64,000 nt of DNA from Candidatus Eiseniibacteriota bacterium (GCA_024276995.1 JAJRWB010000021.1:34417-98416); one strand, 5' to 3'; positions 55,413 through 64,000 are shown, counted from the stretch's first letter. Translations and numbers: made by a program. Notes: a model not told the origin generated them from the letters alone.

Positions 55413-56487
55413 CGGTGAATGGAAAGAGATCGCGATTCCCGTCGCCGGCGCGGCGCTCGTTTTCCTCCTTCTCGCCCCGCGTGCGACCGCCCACGTGGAC
55501 AGCCCGCTCCTCACCGATGAGTGCGGTTCGTGCCATGTCGGCCACGGTGTGCCGGGCGAACCGATGCTCGAAGCGTCGGAAGAGGAGATGTGCTATCTCT
55601 GCCACGGTTCGACGGAGAAGGTGAACAAGATGAAATCGAAAGGGAGGCTCTCCCCTTCGGCCGATCCCGCCGACATCGAAAGAGAGTTCGAGAAGCCGTA
55701 CCGCCATCCGGTGAGGGAGGGCACGGGCCATAGACCGGATGAACGGCTTCCCGCCTGGACGAACGCCAAGGCGAATCACGCGTAGTGCGTCGACTGTCAT
55801 AACCCGCACCAGCGCGCCGGCACCGCGAAGAACGGCTTCCACGATGTTTGCGGCTACAGCGTGAGCGGCCAGTATCTCGAGAGAAGCCTCAGGGAGTATG
55901 AAATCTGCCTCAAGTGCCATGCCGGCGAGGAGAATTCGAAGATGACGGGCCGAAAACTGATCGATCAGTTCTCCCCGGCTGCCCGGTCGCAGCATCCCGT
56001 TACGAAGGTCGCGTCGGGCGAGAAGCTTCCGAGCCTCTCCTCCGCCCTGGGACAGGGGCAGACGCTCCTGTGCAGCGACTGCCACACGAACGACGATCCC
56101 GACGGTCCGCGCGGTCCCCACGGTTCGAACAACCGCTTCCTCTTGAGCGGCAATTACGATATCGACGAATACGCCGACGAGAGTCCTTTCGCCTACGAGT
56201 TCTGCTATTCGTGCCACGACAGGACGAGCATCCTGTCGGACGAGAGTTTCCCGTGGCACAGCGAACATATCTTGGGCGATCCGATCGAAGGCCGGTCGGG
56301 CACCTCGTGCTACACCTGCCACGCTTCCCACGGTTCGAGTCAGAACGAGCATCTGCTCGAGTTCAACCAGGCGGCGGTGGAGGGGGATTAGAAAACACTC
56401 CAGGTTCTCTACCGGTCCACGGGGAGTGGATCGGGTGAATGTTACATGAACTGTCACGGTTACGATCACAGTCCGGCGAAGTACTGA
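55402..56487 (+). CDS. Multihaem c-type cytochrome with two in-frame TAG codons
   Basis: One frame from ATG 55402 to TGA 56487 (361 positions), interrupted by TAG at 55783-55785 and 56389-56391. Signal peptide (AALVFLLLAPRATAH). Haem motifs before the first TAG are CGSCH and CYLCH. Directly after it come CVDCHNPHQ, then CLKCH, CSDCH, CYSCH and CYTCH. After the second TAG the frame still encodes YRSTGSGSGECYMNCHGYDH (CX3CH) before TGA. Coding character, haem motifs and frame are all preserved past both ambers. Homologues of this type usually have a charged residue before CVDCHNPH. It is either a recent pseudogene or is decoded by amber suppression. About eight haems if full length. Confidence 0.75.
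55783..55785 (+). other. In-frame amber codon immediately before a haem motif
   Basis: The sequence reads ANHA-TAG-CVDCHNPHQ in one frame. Termination here would remove six of eight haem motifs. Confidence 0.8.
56389..56391 (+). other. Second in-frame amber codon in the same cytochrome
   Basis: The sequence reads AAVEGD-TAG-KTLQVLYRSTG and then a CX3CH motif, before a TGA at 56485-56487. Confidence 0.75.
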
Positions 56488-56507
56488 CAACACAAAACGG
56501 TGACCCG

Positions 56508-58043
56508 ATGAAGAAGCAACACGAAATGACAGCAGCGACACTACTGACTTCCATTTTCCTCCTGTTTTCGGCTGCGGCGCCGATCCGGCCCGCCGGGGCG
56601 TTCGACGCGAGAGAGGCGGGCGAGATCCGCGAGGGACTCCGCGCACCGACGTCGATCGACGTGAGCGGCGACAGGATCGCGCTCCTCGAGCCCTTTTTCG
56701 GGAGAATCCTGGTGTACACCCCGTCCGGGAGAATCGACCGGCGTGTCGACTTTCGGGGGGACGCCGTATCTCTCGCCCGCATCACGGGGGCGGAGTATCT
56801 CTTCTGCGACAGGAAAAGCGGTGCCGTCCGCCTGATCAACGTCGACACGGGCGCGCAGAGAGTCTTTTTCGACGGCGGGGCGGCGGGGATCGATCCGGTC
56901 GATCTGATCGTCCGGGATGGGGAATGCCTGATTCTCGACGGGAGCGGGAGGGCGATCGTGACGACCGACCGGTCGGGCGCCGTGACCGGGACGATGATCC
57001 CCGAGCTTCCCTCGGGCGTGATGCCCGGGGCGGTGACCTCCTTCGCGTTCGACCCTGCGCGCGATCGTTTTCTCCTCTTCGACCAAGTGAACAGCCGGCT
57101 GCTCCTTTTCCGTTCCGATGGGCGATACGAGGGAACGTTCTGCTCCTTCGGCGCCGCGGACGGCACGGTGAGCCGGGGCGGAGAAATCGCCTGCGACGAA
57201 GACGGGTTCGTCTATGTGGCCGATCGTTTCCAGGGCCGGATCGCCGTGTTCGATCGGGCGGGCCGGTTCGCGGGGAACATCGGCGGCGCCGCATCGGGCG
57301 GGGCGCGGTTCGCCAATCCCGCCGGCGTCGCGCTCGACCGGAATCTCCTTTACGTCGTCTCCACCGAGAGCGGATCGGTCGGGATCTTCTCGGTCCGCAA
57401 GGACGCCGCGGAAGGAGCCGCCTCCGCCGCTTCAACCGTTGCGCCCGTATCCAACGATACGGTCGATGTCGCCACAGTCGAGTTCGTCGCCCGCCTCGAC
57501 GTACCTGTCGATCGCGTCGCCGCGTCGCTCGTCGATATCGAAATCGCGTCCGCCGCCGATTCGGCGACGATCGTGTCCGGGGCGGTCGGTCTCGCTCTGG
57601 CGGAGATCGCCGGCGATGGCGGCGGGGGAGACGTGCTGATTCGCTGGACCCCCGATACGCCGCTCACCGGCGGGATGCCGTATACGTGGCGTGTCCGGGT
57701 GGGGATGGAAGAGGAGCCGGGGGAGTGGTCGAAACGGGAGCGATTCCATGCGGGAAGCCTGTGGCGCGAATACATCCTCGAGCAGAATATTCCGAACCCG
57801 TTCAACCCTGTGACGACCATCTCGTTCATCCTGCCTGAAACCGCCGACGCATCGCTGGTGATCTATAACCTGTCGGGAAGGGAGATCTGGAGCCGGTCCT
57901 TCGGGGCGATGTCGCCCGGGCCGCACCAGGTGGAATGGAACGGCACCGATGCCGATGGTAATCATGTAGCGTCGGGCGTCTATTTCTTTCGGCTCACGGC
58001 GGGCGAATTCAGTCGGGCGCGCAAGATGGTCCTCGCGAGGTGA
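56508..58043 (+). CDS. Exported NHL-type beta-propeller with C-terminal sorting module
   Basis: 511 residues from ATG 56508, 20 nt after the cytochrome TGA. Signal peptide (SIFLLFSAAAPIRPAGAF). A beta-propeller spans ~30-310 (RIALLEPFFGRILVYTPSG, FVYVADRFQGRIAVFDRAG). A beta domain of FN3/Ig type follows (~330-430). The C-terminal FlgD-like sorting module reads IPNPFNPVTTISFILPE ... GTDADGNHVASGVYFFRL. It is the only NHL protein of the cluster with this module, so it may be exported and fixed to the surface by the same route as the nuclease and glycosidase. TGA stop. Confidence 0.83.
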   Translation: MKKQHEMTAATLLTSIFLLFSAAAPIRPAGAFDAREAGEIREGLRAPTSIDVSGDRIALLEPFFGRILVYTPSGRIDRRVDFRGDAVSLARITGAEYLFCDRKSGAVRLINVDTGAQRVFFDGGAAGIDPVDLIVRDGECLILDGSGRAIVTTDRSGAVTGTMIPELPSGVMPGAVTSFAFDPARDRFLLFDQVNSRLLLFRSDGRYEGTFCSFGAADGTVSRGGEIACDEDGFVYVADRFQGRIAVFDRAGRFAGNIGGAASGGARFANPAGVALDRNLLYVVSTESGSVGIFSVRKDAAEGAASAASTVAPVSNDTVDVATVEFVARLDVPVDRVAASLVDIEIASAADSATIVSGAVGLALAEIAGDGGGGDVLIRWTPDTPLTGGMPYTWRVRVGMEEEPGEWSKRERFHAGSLWREYILEQNIPNPFNPVTTISFILPETADASLVIYNLSGREIWSRSFGAMSPGPHQVEWNGTDADGNHVASGVYFFRLTAGEFSRARKMVLAR

Positions 58044-58052
58044 TGGAGTGAC

Positions 58053-58769
58053 ATGATGAAGAAACGGAACATAGTCGTCCTGGCGGGGATCGCGGCGATC
58101 CTGGTCGGTCACACCGCCGTCGTCGCGGCGGACGACCCTCACGGCGCGGCGAACAGCATCAACTGCGACCAGTGCCACATCACCCACGGTACGCTCGGCG
58201 AGATCCTGGTGAATTCCGCCGATTCCCTCGTGTCGACCCTCTGTCTTTCGTGCCACACCCCGGGGGGATGGGCCGGAATGACGCTCGAACTCTCGTCCTC
58301 GCAAAGAGCGCAACCGGGCGTTTCGGGAACGTCCCACGGCTGGGATGCAGCGGCGCGGAACGCGGCGGTCGGCACACTCCCCCCGCAGACGACGGCGCTT
58401 CTCGAGCACCTGTCGGCGGACAGCACGGTCACGTGCGCCACATGCCACGATCCTCACAACAACACGGTGTCTCCCTTCCTGAGGCTCGACAACTCGGCGA
58501 ACGCCCTCTGCCTCGATTGCCACAGGCAGAGGAATATCAGTTCGGTGAAAACATACACGGGAAGCGATCTCTCCCACCCGGTGGGCATCGCTCTCCCCTC
58601 CACGGCGACGTTCCACAATCCTCCCCTCGACACCGACGGCAATCCGCAGCCCTCGGACGGAAACACGACGAACGACTATGTCTTCGGCACCGGCGGGACC
58701 GTGATGTGTACGTCATGTCACGGGATTCATTACACCGATTCGAATTCGGCCACCGTGGACGGACCCTGA
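58053..58769 (+). CDS. Pentahaem c-type cytochrome
   Basis: 238 residues. Signal peptide (VVLAGIAAILVGHTAVVAAD). Five CXXCH: CDQCHITHG, CLSCHTPGG, CATCHDPHNN, CLDCHRQ, CTSCHGIH. It is last of the rightward genes of the locus and 9 nt after the sorting-module propeller, so co-transcribed. It converges with another cytochrome. Confidence 0.9.
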   Translation: MMKKRNIVVLAGIAAILVGHTAVVAADDPHGAANSINCDQCHITHGTLGEILVNSADSLVSTLCLSCHTPGGWAGMTLELSSSQRAQPGVSGTSHGWDAAARNAAVGTLPPQTTALLEHLSADSTVTCATCHDPHNNTVSPFLRLDNSANALCLDCHRQRNISSVKTYTGSDLSHPVGIALPSTATFHNPPLDTDGNPQPSDGNTTNDYVFGTGGTVMCTSCHGIHYTDSNSATVDGP

Positions 58770-58776
58770 CGGAGGA

Positions 58777-58823
58777 CCCGGCCCCAGCCTGGGACCGGGC
58801 GGGCCTCGGCCGTTTCGGCCGGG
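58777..58823. terminator. Bidirectional terminator region between convergent cytochromes
   Basis: Two adjacent hairpins. CCCGG-C-CCCAG with CTGGG-A-CCGGG (58777-58799) is followed by CGGCCG-TTT-CGGCCG (58807-58821). Confidence 0.5.
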
Positions 58824-58838
58824 ATTTCCTGCAAGATT

Positions 58839-59435
58839 CTAGAACATCTCCGAATGACAACGCTTGCAGAGCGCCTGGCTCTCGGTCTGCAACAGTTTCG
58901 GCTCGGCCGGGTTGTGCACCGAGTGGCACGAGGAGACGCACGTCATTTCGGCGCCGGTGAGGTTGTCGATCACCCCCGGTCCCACAGGATGGGAGCGGCC
59001 GAGTTCGCCGCTTCCATGGCATGCGTTCGAGCACAGGGCGATCTCCGTCGATCGGAGGCGCGGACCGGCCGACGTGCCGTGGGCATCGTGACACCGCGTA
59101 CACGAAAGGTCCCCATGCGCCGCGAGAGCCTGGAAAGCCGGATTCTGTTCGGTGTGGCAGAAGAGGCACGTTTCATTGTCATCGAGGGTGGAAATCACGT
59201 AGTTCCCCGCCGACACGATCCCTTCATGGCAGAAGACACAGTCGGAGGCCGACGAGAGATGGGCCTTCGCGTCTTTCCCCGTGGCGGTGAAATGGCACGA
59301 CGTACAATTCGTGTCTGTCGTGTGCGGGGGCGCCGCCCCCGCCGATGTCGGGAGGAGAAGGAAGGCGCCGAATGTCCCGACGAGGGCCAAAAGGTACCGG
59401 AACGTTGTGTGCGGGAGTGTGATGCGCATGTTCAT
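58839..59435 (-). CDS. Multihaem c-type cytochrome (5 CXXCH plus two CX3CH)
   Basis: 198 residues from ATG 59435 (SD GAGGAA). Signal peptide (FGAFLLLPTSAGAA). CTSCH, CVFCH, CLFCH, CTRCHDAHG, then CSNACHG and CVSSCHSVH (both CX3CH), then CKRCH. TAG stop. It is read opposite to the main cluster from its own promoter (59605-59577). Confidence 0.9.
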   Translation of the reverse strand: MNMRITLPHTTFRYLLALVGTFGAFLLLPTSAGAAPPHTTDTNCTSCHFTATGKDAKAHLSSASDCVFCHEGIVSAGNYVISTLDDNETCLFCHTEQNPAFQALAAHGDLSCTRCHDAHGTSAGPRLRSTEIALCSNACHGSGELGRSHPVGPGVIDNLTGAEMTCVSSCHSVHNPAEPKLLQTESQALCKRCHSEMF

Positions 59436-59802
59436 GGTATTCCTCTGCGGCGGGGATCTTCCCCTTCTCGTGGTTCCCCTCTTTCGTTGTGTCAGGAGAC
59501 CGGGTGGCGGCCGGTCGTTCTTCGTGAGGCGGTAGGAGAGCAAATCCCATACCCGCGGGCCGAGCGGCGTCGAAAGTGTATAACCGCATGAATTCGCATA
59601 TGTTACGATTCCGATCCGCCGCAGCCCGCTTTTCGGGATCTTGCAGATTGCGAAAGGAACGTTGTCGATCGGGAAGGAGGGGCGCTTTTCTTTCGAAAGA
59701 AGAAAGGTCCCGCCCGGTACGGGTGATCCTTTCGTGGTGCGCCGCGGGAAAAGAAGAGCGAAACGGGGAAAACGACCGAAAAGGGAGCGTATCGGGGGAA
59801 AC
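59436..59802. other. Intergenic region of 367 nt
   Basis: No coding region. On the minus strand it holds the promoter of the 7-haem cytochrome (59577-59605). Nothing else is recognised. Confidence 0.5.
59577..59605 (-). promoter_or_regulatory. Sigma70-type promoter of the leftward cytochrome
   Basis: On the minus strand TAACAT (59605-59600) and TATACA (59582-59577) with a 17-nt spacer, about 140 nt before ATG 59435. Confidence 0.45.
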
Positions 59803-60852
59803 CTACCGGGGGGTCAGGAGGACCACGCCCCGGTCGCTGTTCTCTGCCTTCCACTCGGCGAGAGCCTCGGCGTTCTTCTCCCGGACCTGCCTCGAGATGA
59901 TGAGGTTCGTCTCCTTCACGCGAAGATTCTGTTCTTCGATCGCCGCGTTCTCCTCGAGAATCTCGTTTCTCCTCCTCGAGGAAATGAACCTGCCGATATA
60001 GTACGACCCCGCGGTGAGCGCGACGCCCGTGCCGATCAGCGCATTCGCCTCGTGGCGCACTCCACCGCCCATGAGGGTGCGCGCGAGGATTCCCTGGAAG
60101 AGAGGAATAATGAGGAACGTCTCCGCCAGTCCTTCGTATCGGTCGAAAAGGATGTCCGCTTCCTCGATGTTGCGCGTCGGGATCTCGCTTTCGTATTCCA
60201 GTCCCATCTCGGTTTCGGTCTGCGGCGCCGGCGGTTCCCGGCGGAGGAGGAACGTCGCTTCGAGCCTGTCTCCCGAAGCGAGGGGGATCGTTTTTTCGAG
60301 CGGTTCATAGCCGTCGAGAGAGAGTGCGAACGAGTGATTTCCCGGCGGAAGGTGGAACACCGACGGCGCGGTGAAGGGGCGTGTTTCTTCCTCGAGGGCG
60401 ATCGATCCCGCGGGGGGGTCGGAGAGGACGAGGATCGACGCGGCGGAATCGATCGCCCCGTTGGGGTCGGGTGGTGCGACGGTGTCTCCACTTGCGCCGG
60501 ATGCTTCCACAGCGTCCCCCCCTTCGTCCCGGTGCTCGGCTTCCTCCAGGGTCACATCGAGAGACGTCACCTCGCGGCGGTAGACCGCGATCGAATGAAT
60601 CTGCTCGGCGAGTCCTTCGCCGGAGAAGTGGAGGGAGTGAATGCCGGTGGGAAGACGGAGAAGGAAGCCGTTCTGCCGCTCCAGGCGGTCGCCGTACGAA
60701 TCGAACGGCGTCGGCACGCCGTCCACCCGAAGGACGACGCCGTCCCGGTCGACACGGACCTGCACCATGCCCGAATCGACGGCCGTTCCAGCCGAGGAGG
60801 CCGCCGGCAGGAGGAGGGCGAGAAACGGTATGAAAACGAGGCGTTGCAGCAT
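59803..60852 (-). CDS. PEGA-domain exported protein
   Basis: 349 residues, SD AAGGTGAG. Signal peptide (FIPFLALLLPAASSAG). An N-terminal beta domain (~28-100) is followed by an acidic, low-complexity linker. A PEGA-like domain follows at ~135-205 (LVLSDPPAGSIALEEE ... LPPGNHSFALSLDGYEPLEK). A hydrophobic helix (ANALIGTGVALTAGSYYIG) and a C-terminal coiled coil (NEILEENAAIEEQNLRVKE) end the protein. PEGA domains bind surface or cell-wall structures. Divergent from the molybdoenzyme gene. TAG stop. Confidence 0.75.
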   Translation of the reverse strand: MLQRLVFIPFLALLLPAASSAGTAVDSGMVQVRVDRDGVVLRVDGVPTPFDSYGDRLERQNGFLLRLPTGIHSLHFSGEGLAEQIHSIAVYRREVTSLDVTLEEAEHRDEGGDAVEASGASGDTVAPPDPNGAIDSAASILVLSDPPAGSIALEEETRPFTAPSVFHLPPGNHSFALSLDGYEPLEKTIPLASGDRLEATFLLRREPPAPQTETEMGLEYESEIPTRNIEEADILFDRYEGLAETFLIIPLFQGILARTLMGGGVRHEANALIGTGVALTAGSYYIGRFISSRRRNEILEENAAIEEQNLRVKETNLIISRQVREKNAEALAEWKAENSDRGVVLLTPR

Positions 60853-60986
60853 GACTTCTCACCTTGGCGGCGCCTTCCCATCCCTTCGTTAAGTGTACGT
60901 CTTTCAAGCAGTTCTGGCAACCGGAATCCGTCCGTGTTCACGGGATCCGGGTCGATCGGGGTGATGTGGGGACCGGTGCTCGCCTG

Positions 60987-61015
60987 TTTACTCGTTTCGA
61001 AAGGGAGATTATATT
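60987..61015 (+). promoter_or_regulatory. Promoter of the molybdoenzyme gene
   Basis: TTTACT (60987-60992) and TATATT (61010-61015) with a 17-nt spacer. It is 38 nt before ATG 61053. Confidence 0.5.
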
Positions 61016-61052
61016 CGGATAGACGGGCCGACTTATGGGACAGGGAGAGCGT

Positions 61053-64000
61053 ATGGCCGGCGGGAAGGATTGGAAAAAGGCGATCTGTGGGATCTGCCCC
61101 GCCGGCTGTTGGGTGGAGGTGTCCGTAACCGACGGGCGACTCGACGATATCCGTGCGGACGACTCCCATCCTCTCGGGATGATCTGCCGTCGCGGCGAGC
61201 ACGCCCCCGAAATCGTCGCGTCCCGCCACCGTCTTCGCCACCCGATGAAAAGGAGCGGTCCGAAGGGGACGCACGAGTTCGAGCGGATCTCGTGGGACGA
61301 GGCGTACGACACGATCGTCGCGCGGCTGAACGAGATCAAGTCGGAATCGGGCGCCGAGGCGACGGCGATCTACACCGGCCGCGGCGCGTTCGAACTTTCT
61401 CTTTGCGACATGTTCCAGCCGAAGGGGGTCGCCGTGTCCTCGGCGTCGAACGTGCTCTTCCCCTTCGGTTCGCCGAACACGATGGGCGTGGGCGCACTTT
61501 GCTATGTCTCCTTCGCCATGATCGCACCCCACGTCACCCTCGGGCGGATGCTGGTGAACATGTTCCTCGACATGGAGAACGCCGAACTCCTCCTCGTGTG
61601 GGGCGCGAACCCGGCGACCGATTCGCCCCCTCTCGACATGTATCGTCTCGAGGCGGCGGCGGCGCGTGGGGCGCGCATCGTGGTGATCGACCCCCGGCGC
61701 ACCGAAACGGCGATGAGGACGGGTGCGGAGTGGGTGCCGATTCGCCCGGGCACCGATGCCGCCCTCGCCCTTTCGATGATCGGCGTGATGATCGACGAGG
61801 AACTCCACGACGAGGAGTTCGCCGAAAACTGGTGCCATGGATTCGACGAACTGCGCCGCTATGTGCAGCACTTCACGCCTGAGAAGATCGAACCGATCAC
61901 CGGTGTGAGCGCGGCGAAGATTCGCGAACTCGCCCGTGCCGTGGCCGGCGCGTCCGGGGCGGCGCCGGTGATGTACACCGGCCTCGAATACTCCGACAGC
62001 GGTATCCAGGCGATTCGCGCGGTGCTCACCCTCTTCGCCCTTGCCGGCCAGCTCGACGTGCCGGGGGGAATCGGGCTCGCCATGGAGGGAACCCACTTTC
62101 CCGTGAACCGCTCGACGAATATCGCGAATCCCGGCCTCTCCCGGGCGGCCGCCCGCGACCGCTACCCCGTATACAGCCATTACCGAGGGGAGTCGCACGC
62201 CACCGGCCTTGTCCACGCCGTGCTCGAGGGAGAGCCATACCCGATCCGGGGGCTGATCGTCCACGGCGCTTCGATCCTCACCTCGTGGCCCGAGACGCCG
62301 GTATGGCGGAAGACCCTCGCGGGCCTCGAATTCCTCGTGTGCATCGACAGGCAGATGACGGCGGACATGGCGTACGCCGACATCGTCCTCCCGGCGACCA
62401 CCATGTTCGAAATCAACTCGTACATGGTGTACGGCCCGATCTTCCGGCTCCGGGAGAAGGTGATCGAACCGATCGGCGAGGCGCGGAACGACTACCGGAT
62501 CATGGCGGAGCTGGCGGCGGGGCTCGGTTACGGCGACCGCTTCCCCCAAACCGAGGAGGCGATGATCCGCCACGTGCTCGACGGCAGCGGTTTCACGCTG
62601 GAAGATGTGAGGGAGGCGGGGGGATGGGTAAAGCTGCCGGGCCCGATGATGGAGTACAGGAAGTGGGAAAAGGGGGAACTCCGGCCGGATGGAAAGGTCG
62701 GGTTCGACACGCCGACCGGCCTTTTCGAGATACACTCCACCCTCCTCGACGACTTCGGCTATGAACCGCTTCCGAAATATGTGGAACCCTCCGAGGGTCC
62801 GCTGGCGTCGCCGGATCTGGCGAAGCGCTACCCGCTCGTGTTCAACTCGGGCGCCAGACCCCATACCGACTTCCGTTCGCAGCACCACGGCATCGACGGT
62901 CTCGTGAAGGAGAACCCGGAGCCGTCGATGGAGATGAATATCGACGACGCCGCCGAGCGGGGGATCGCCGCCGGCGATCTTGTCGCCGTGGAGACACCGA
63001 GGGGCTCGGTGCAATTCCGCGCCGTCGTGACCGACGGTATCGTGAAGGGGGCGATCGAGTGCAACATGGGAGGAGGAACCCCCGTGGGACCCGTCGCCTG
63101 GCGCGAGAGGAACGTGAACGAATTGACCGACCTTTCGAACTGCGACGAGATCTCCGGCTTTCCCGTCTACAAGGCGCTCCTGTGCGAAGTGGTGAAGGTG
63201 GAAACGGGCGCCGGAAACGTTCCCCGGCCGGGGGGGGGTGATTCGCGGCTCGGGCGCGCGGCGCCTTTCCCCATGCCGGGCCGTCGGGCGGACCCGCGCA
63301 ATAGGCGGCGAATCTACCTCGACAACAACTCGACCACCGCGGTGGAGCGCTCCGTCCGGGAGGAGATGCTTCCCTATCTCGACGGCACCTTCGGAAACCC
63401 GTCGAGCATTCACGGCGCGGGAAGAGAGGCTAAGGAAGGGCTGGAACAGGCGCGTCGCCGCGTGGCACGTCTCGTCGGCGCGAGGCCGCGCCGGATCCTC
63501 TTCACCGGGGGCGGTTCCGAATCGGACAACCTGGCGATCAAGGGAATCGCGCGCGCCCTTCGCGTAAAAGGAAACCATATCATCACGTCGAAGGTGGAGC
63601 ATCCGGCCGTGATCCAGACGTGCCGCTTCCTCGAATCGGAAGGATTCGATATCACATGGCTCGATGTCGACGGCGAGGGGATCGTCGATGTCGCCGACCT
63701 CGAGAAGGCGATCCGCCCCGGGACGATTCTCGTTTCGATCATGACGGCGAATAACGAAACGGGCGTCATCGAGCCGATTCGCGAGCTGGCGGCGGCGACC
63801 CGCGCACATGGGGTGCTCTTCCACACCGACGCGGTGCAGGCCGCCGGAAAGATACCGGTGGATGTGGAGGAACTGGGGGTCGATCTTCTCAGCCTGTCGG
63901 GGCACAAGTTCCACGGCCCGAAAGGGGTGGGGGCGCTTTATGTGAGGCAGGGGGTCCGCCTCGAACCGCTGATTCACGGCGGCAGGCAGGAGGGGGGACG
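61053..64000 (+). CDS. Molybdopterin oxidoreductase reading in frame into a cysteine desulfurase (3' partial)
   Basis: ATG 61053 follows GGGAGAG; ATG 61035 is an alternative. The frame is open to the right edge. Residues ~10-730 form a molybdopterin oxidoreductase. It has a 4Fe-4S site ([12 protein letters not shown] ... MICRRG), [66 protein letters not shown], and the C-terminal guanine-dinucleotide-binding domain ([20 protein letters not shown]). From about residue 750 a PLP-dependent cysteine desulfurase follows in the same frame. The junction contains nine Gs (63230-63238); ten would give CCG-GGG-GGG-GGG-TGA. The fusion may therefore be real or an indel. The enzyme has no signal peptide, so it is cytoplasmic unless it pairs with an exported partner. 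Confidence 0.8.
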   Translation, partial: MAGGKDWKKAICGICPAGCWVEVSVTDGRLDDIRADDSHPLGMICRRGEHAPEIVASRHRLRHPMKRSGPKGTHEFERISWDEAYDTIVARLNEIKSESGAEATAIYTGRGAFELSLCDMFQPKGVAVSSASNVLFPFGSPNTMGVGALCYVSFAMIAPHVTLGRMLVNMFLDMENAELLLVWGANPATDSPPLDMYRLEAAAARGARIVVIDPRRTETAMRTGAEWVPIRPGTDAALALSMIGVMIDEELHDEEFAENWCHGFDELRRYVQHFTPEKIEPITGVSAAKIRELARAVAGASGAAPVMYTGLEYSDSGIQAIRAVLTLFALAGQLDVPGGIGLAMEGTHFPVNRSTNIANPGLSRAAARDRYPVYSHYRGESHATGLVHAVLEGEPYPIRGLIVHGASILTSWPETPVWRKTLAGLEFLVCIDRQMTADMAYADIVLPATTMFEINSYMVYGPIFRLREKVIEPIGEARNDYRIMAELAAGLGYGDRFPQTEEAMIRHVLDGSGFTLEDVREAGGWVKLPGPMMEYRKWEKGELRPDGKVGFDTPTGLFEIHSTLLDDFGYEPLPKYVEPSEGPLASPDLAKRYPLVFNSGARPHTDFRSQHHGIDGLVKENPEPSMEMNIDDAAERGIAAGDLVAVETPRGSVQFRAVVTDGIVKGAIECNMGGGTPVGPVAWRERNVNELTDLSNCDEISGFPVYKALLCEVVKVETGAGNVPRPGGGDSRLGRAAPFPMPGRRADPRNRRRIYLDNNSTTAVERSVREEMLPYLDGTFGNPSSIHGAGREAKEGLEQARRRVARLVGARPRRILFTGGGSESDNLAIKGIARALRVKGNHIITSKVEHPAVIQTCRFLESEGFDITWLDVDGEGIVDVADLEKAIRPGTILVSIMTANNETGVIEPIRELAAATRAHGVLFHTDAVQAAGKIPVDVEELGVDLLSLSGHKFHGPKGVGALYVRQGVRLEPLIHGGRQEGG
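63230..63238 (+). repeat. Poly-G tract at the molybdoenzyme/cysteine desulfurase junction
   Basis: Nine Gs followed by TGATT. The tract length decides whether the two coding parts are fused (9) or separated by a TGA stop (10). It is a typical site for slipped-strand mutation or sequencing error. Confidence 0.75.
63273..64000 (+). CDS. Cysteine desulfurase (NifS/IscS type), 3' partial, possibly separate gene
   Basis: If the poly-G tract hides a stop, translation would start at ATG 63273, 34 nt downstream. The sequence [53 protein letters not shown], the PLP-stacking His in [41 protein letters not shown] and the PLP-Lys motif [16 protein letters not shown] is complete up to the right edge. The catalytic Cys loop lies outside. 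Cysteine desulfurases supply sulfur for Fe-S clusters and for sulfuration of molybdenum cofactor in formate-dehydrogenase-type enzymes, which fits its neighbour. Confidence 0.8.
   Translation, partial: MPGRRADPRNRRRIYLDNNSTTAVERSVREEMLPYLDGTFGNPSSIHGAGREAKEGLEQARRRVARLVGARPRRILFTGGGSESDNLAIKGIARALRVKGNHIITSKVEHPAVIQTCRFLESEGFDITWLDVDGEGIVDVADLEKAIRPGTILVSIMTANNETGVIEPIRELAAATRAHGVLFHTDAVQAAGKIPVDVEELGVDLLSLSGHKFHGPKGVGALYVRQGVRLEPLIHGGRQEGG

Noticed and set aside
49901-56487. Genome-wide reassignment of TAG (e.g. pyrrolysine as a common sense codon)
   Set aside because: About 13 genes in the window end naturally in TAG and no tRNA or pyl gene is visible. Only local read-through or mutation remains possible.
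60567-63977. Very long open frame on the minus strand opposite the molybdoenzyme
   Set aside because: It is antisense to clear molybdopterin oxidoreductase and cysteine desulfurase motifs. It is rich in Arg, His and Asp repeats, typical of the mirror frame of high-GC genes.
1-64000. CRISPR arrays, insertion sequences, tRNA and rRNA genes
   Set aside because: No regularly spaced repeats, transposase motifs or RNA gene signatures were found.

Overview
The window is high-GC DNA from a bacterium with a diderm envelope. It carries many Sec signal peptides, lipoproteins, a large predicted outer-membrane barrel and multihaem cytochromes. Four exported proteins end in the same FlgD/type-A-like C-terminal sorting module (NPFNP...WNGTD...SGVYF.RL...R). 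That module is common in the FCB superphylum and in uncultured lineages such as Eisenbacteria and Krumholzibacteriota. No rRNA or tRNA gene is visible, so the lineage is inferred from gene content only.

Left part (1-31 kb): cell-surface and glycan functions. A tail-fibre-like surface protein (cut by the left edge) and an exported sorting-domain protein are read leftward. Next come an O-antigen ligase, a TMTC-like membrane glycosyltransferase with TPRs, an SGNH hydrolase, a secreted nuclease/phosphatase-fold protein, a YfhO-like membrane protein, an SGNH plus MBOAT acyltransferase pair, two GT-C-like membrane proteins, three sulfatase/phosphotransferase-like proteins and a GH53 galactanase. 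Many of these genes overlap by 4 nt and are probably translationally coupled. They look like machinery that builds, decorates and remodels exopolysaccharide. An OPA-type transporter, a P-loop protein and a flavin/4Fe-4S membrane oxidoreductase follow.

Middle (31-40 kb): a second TMTC-like TPR protein, a TlpA-type lipoprotein broken by a frameshift, a two-module secreted protein and a large secreted putative glycosidase.

Right part (40-60 kb): a dense electron-transfer locus. Nine multihaem cytochromes carry about 80 haem-binding motifs. They are interleaved with four NHL beta-propeller proteins and one 708-residue predicted outer-membrane barrel. The barrel is bracketed on both sides by the same two-gene unit (NHL propeller plus tetrahaem cytochrome). 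This suggests a porin-cytochrome conduit for extracellular electron exchange. Two genes here contain three in-frame TAG codons with clearly coding sequence after them. TAG also ends about 13 other genes in the window, so either these genes carry nonsense mutations or the ambers are read through.

Right edge (61-64 kb): a molybdopterin oxidoreductase reads in frame into a cysteine desulfurase across a run of nine Gs. One more G would restore a stop codon. Between 9.0 and 9.3 kb there is a candidate structured RNA on the minus strand. It has a promoter, a 12-nt perfect Shine-Dalgarno, a 14-codon leader ORF, a long hairpin and a terminator-like stem, all upstream of the SGNH hydrolase gene.
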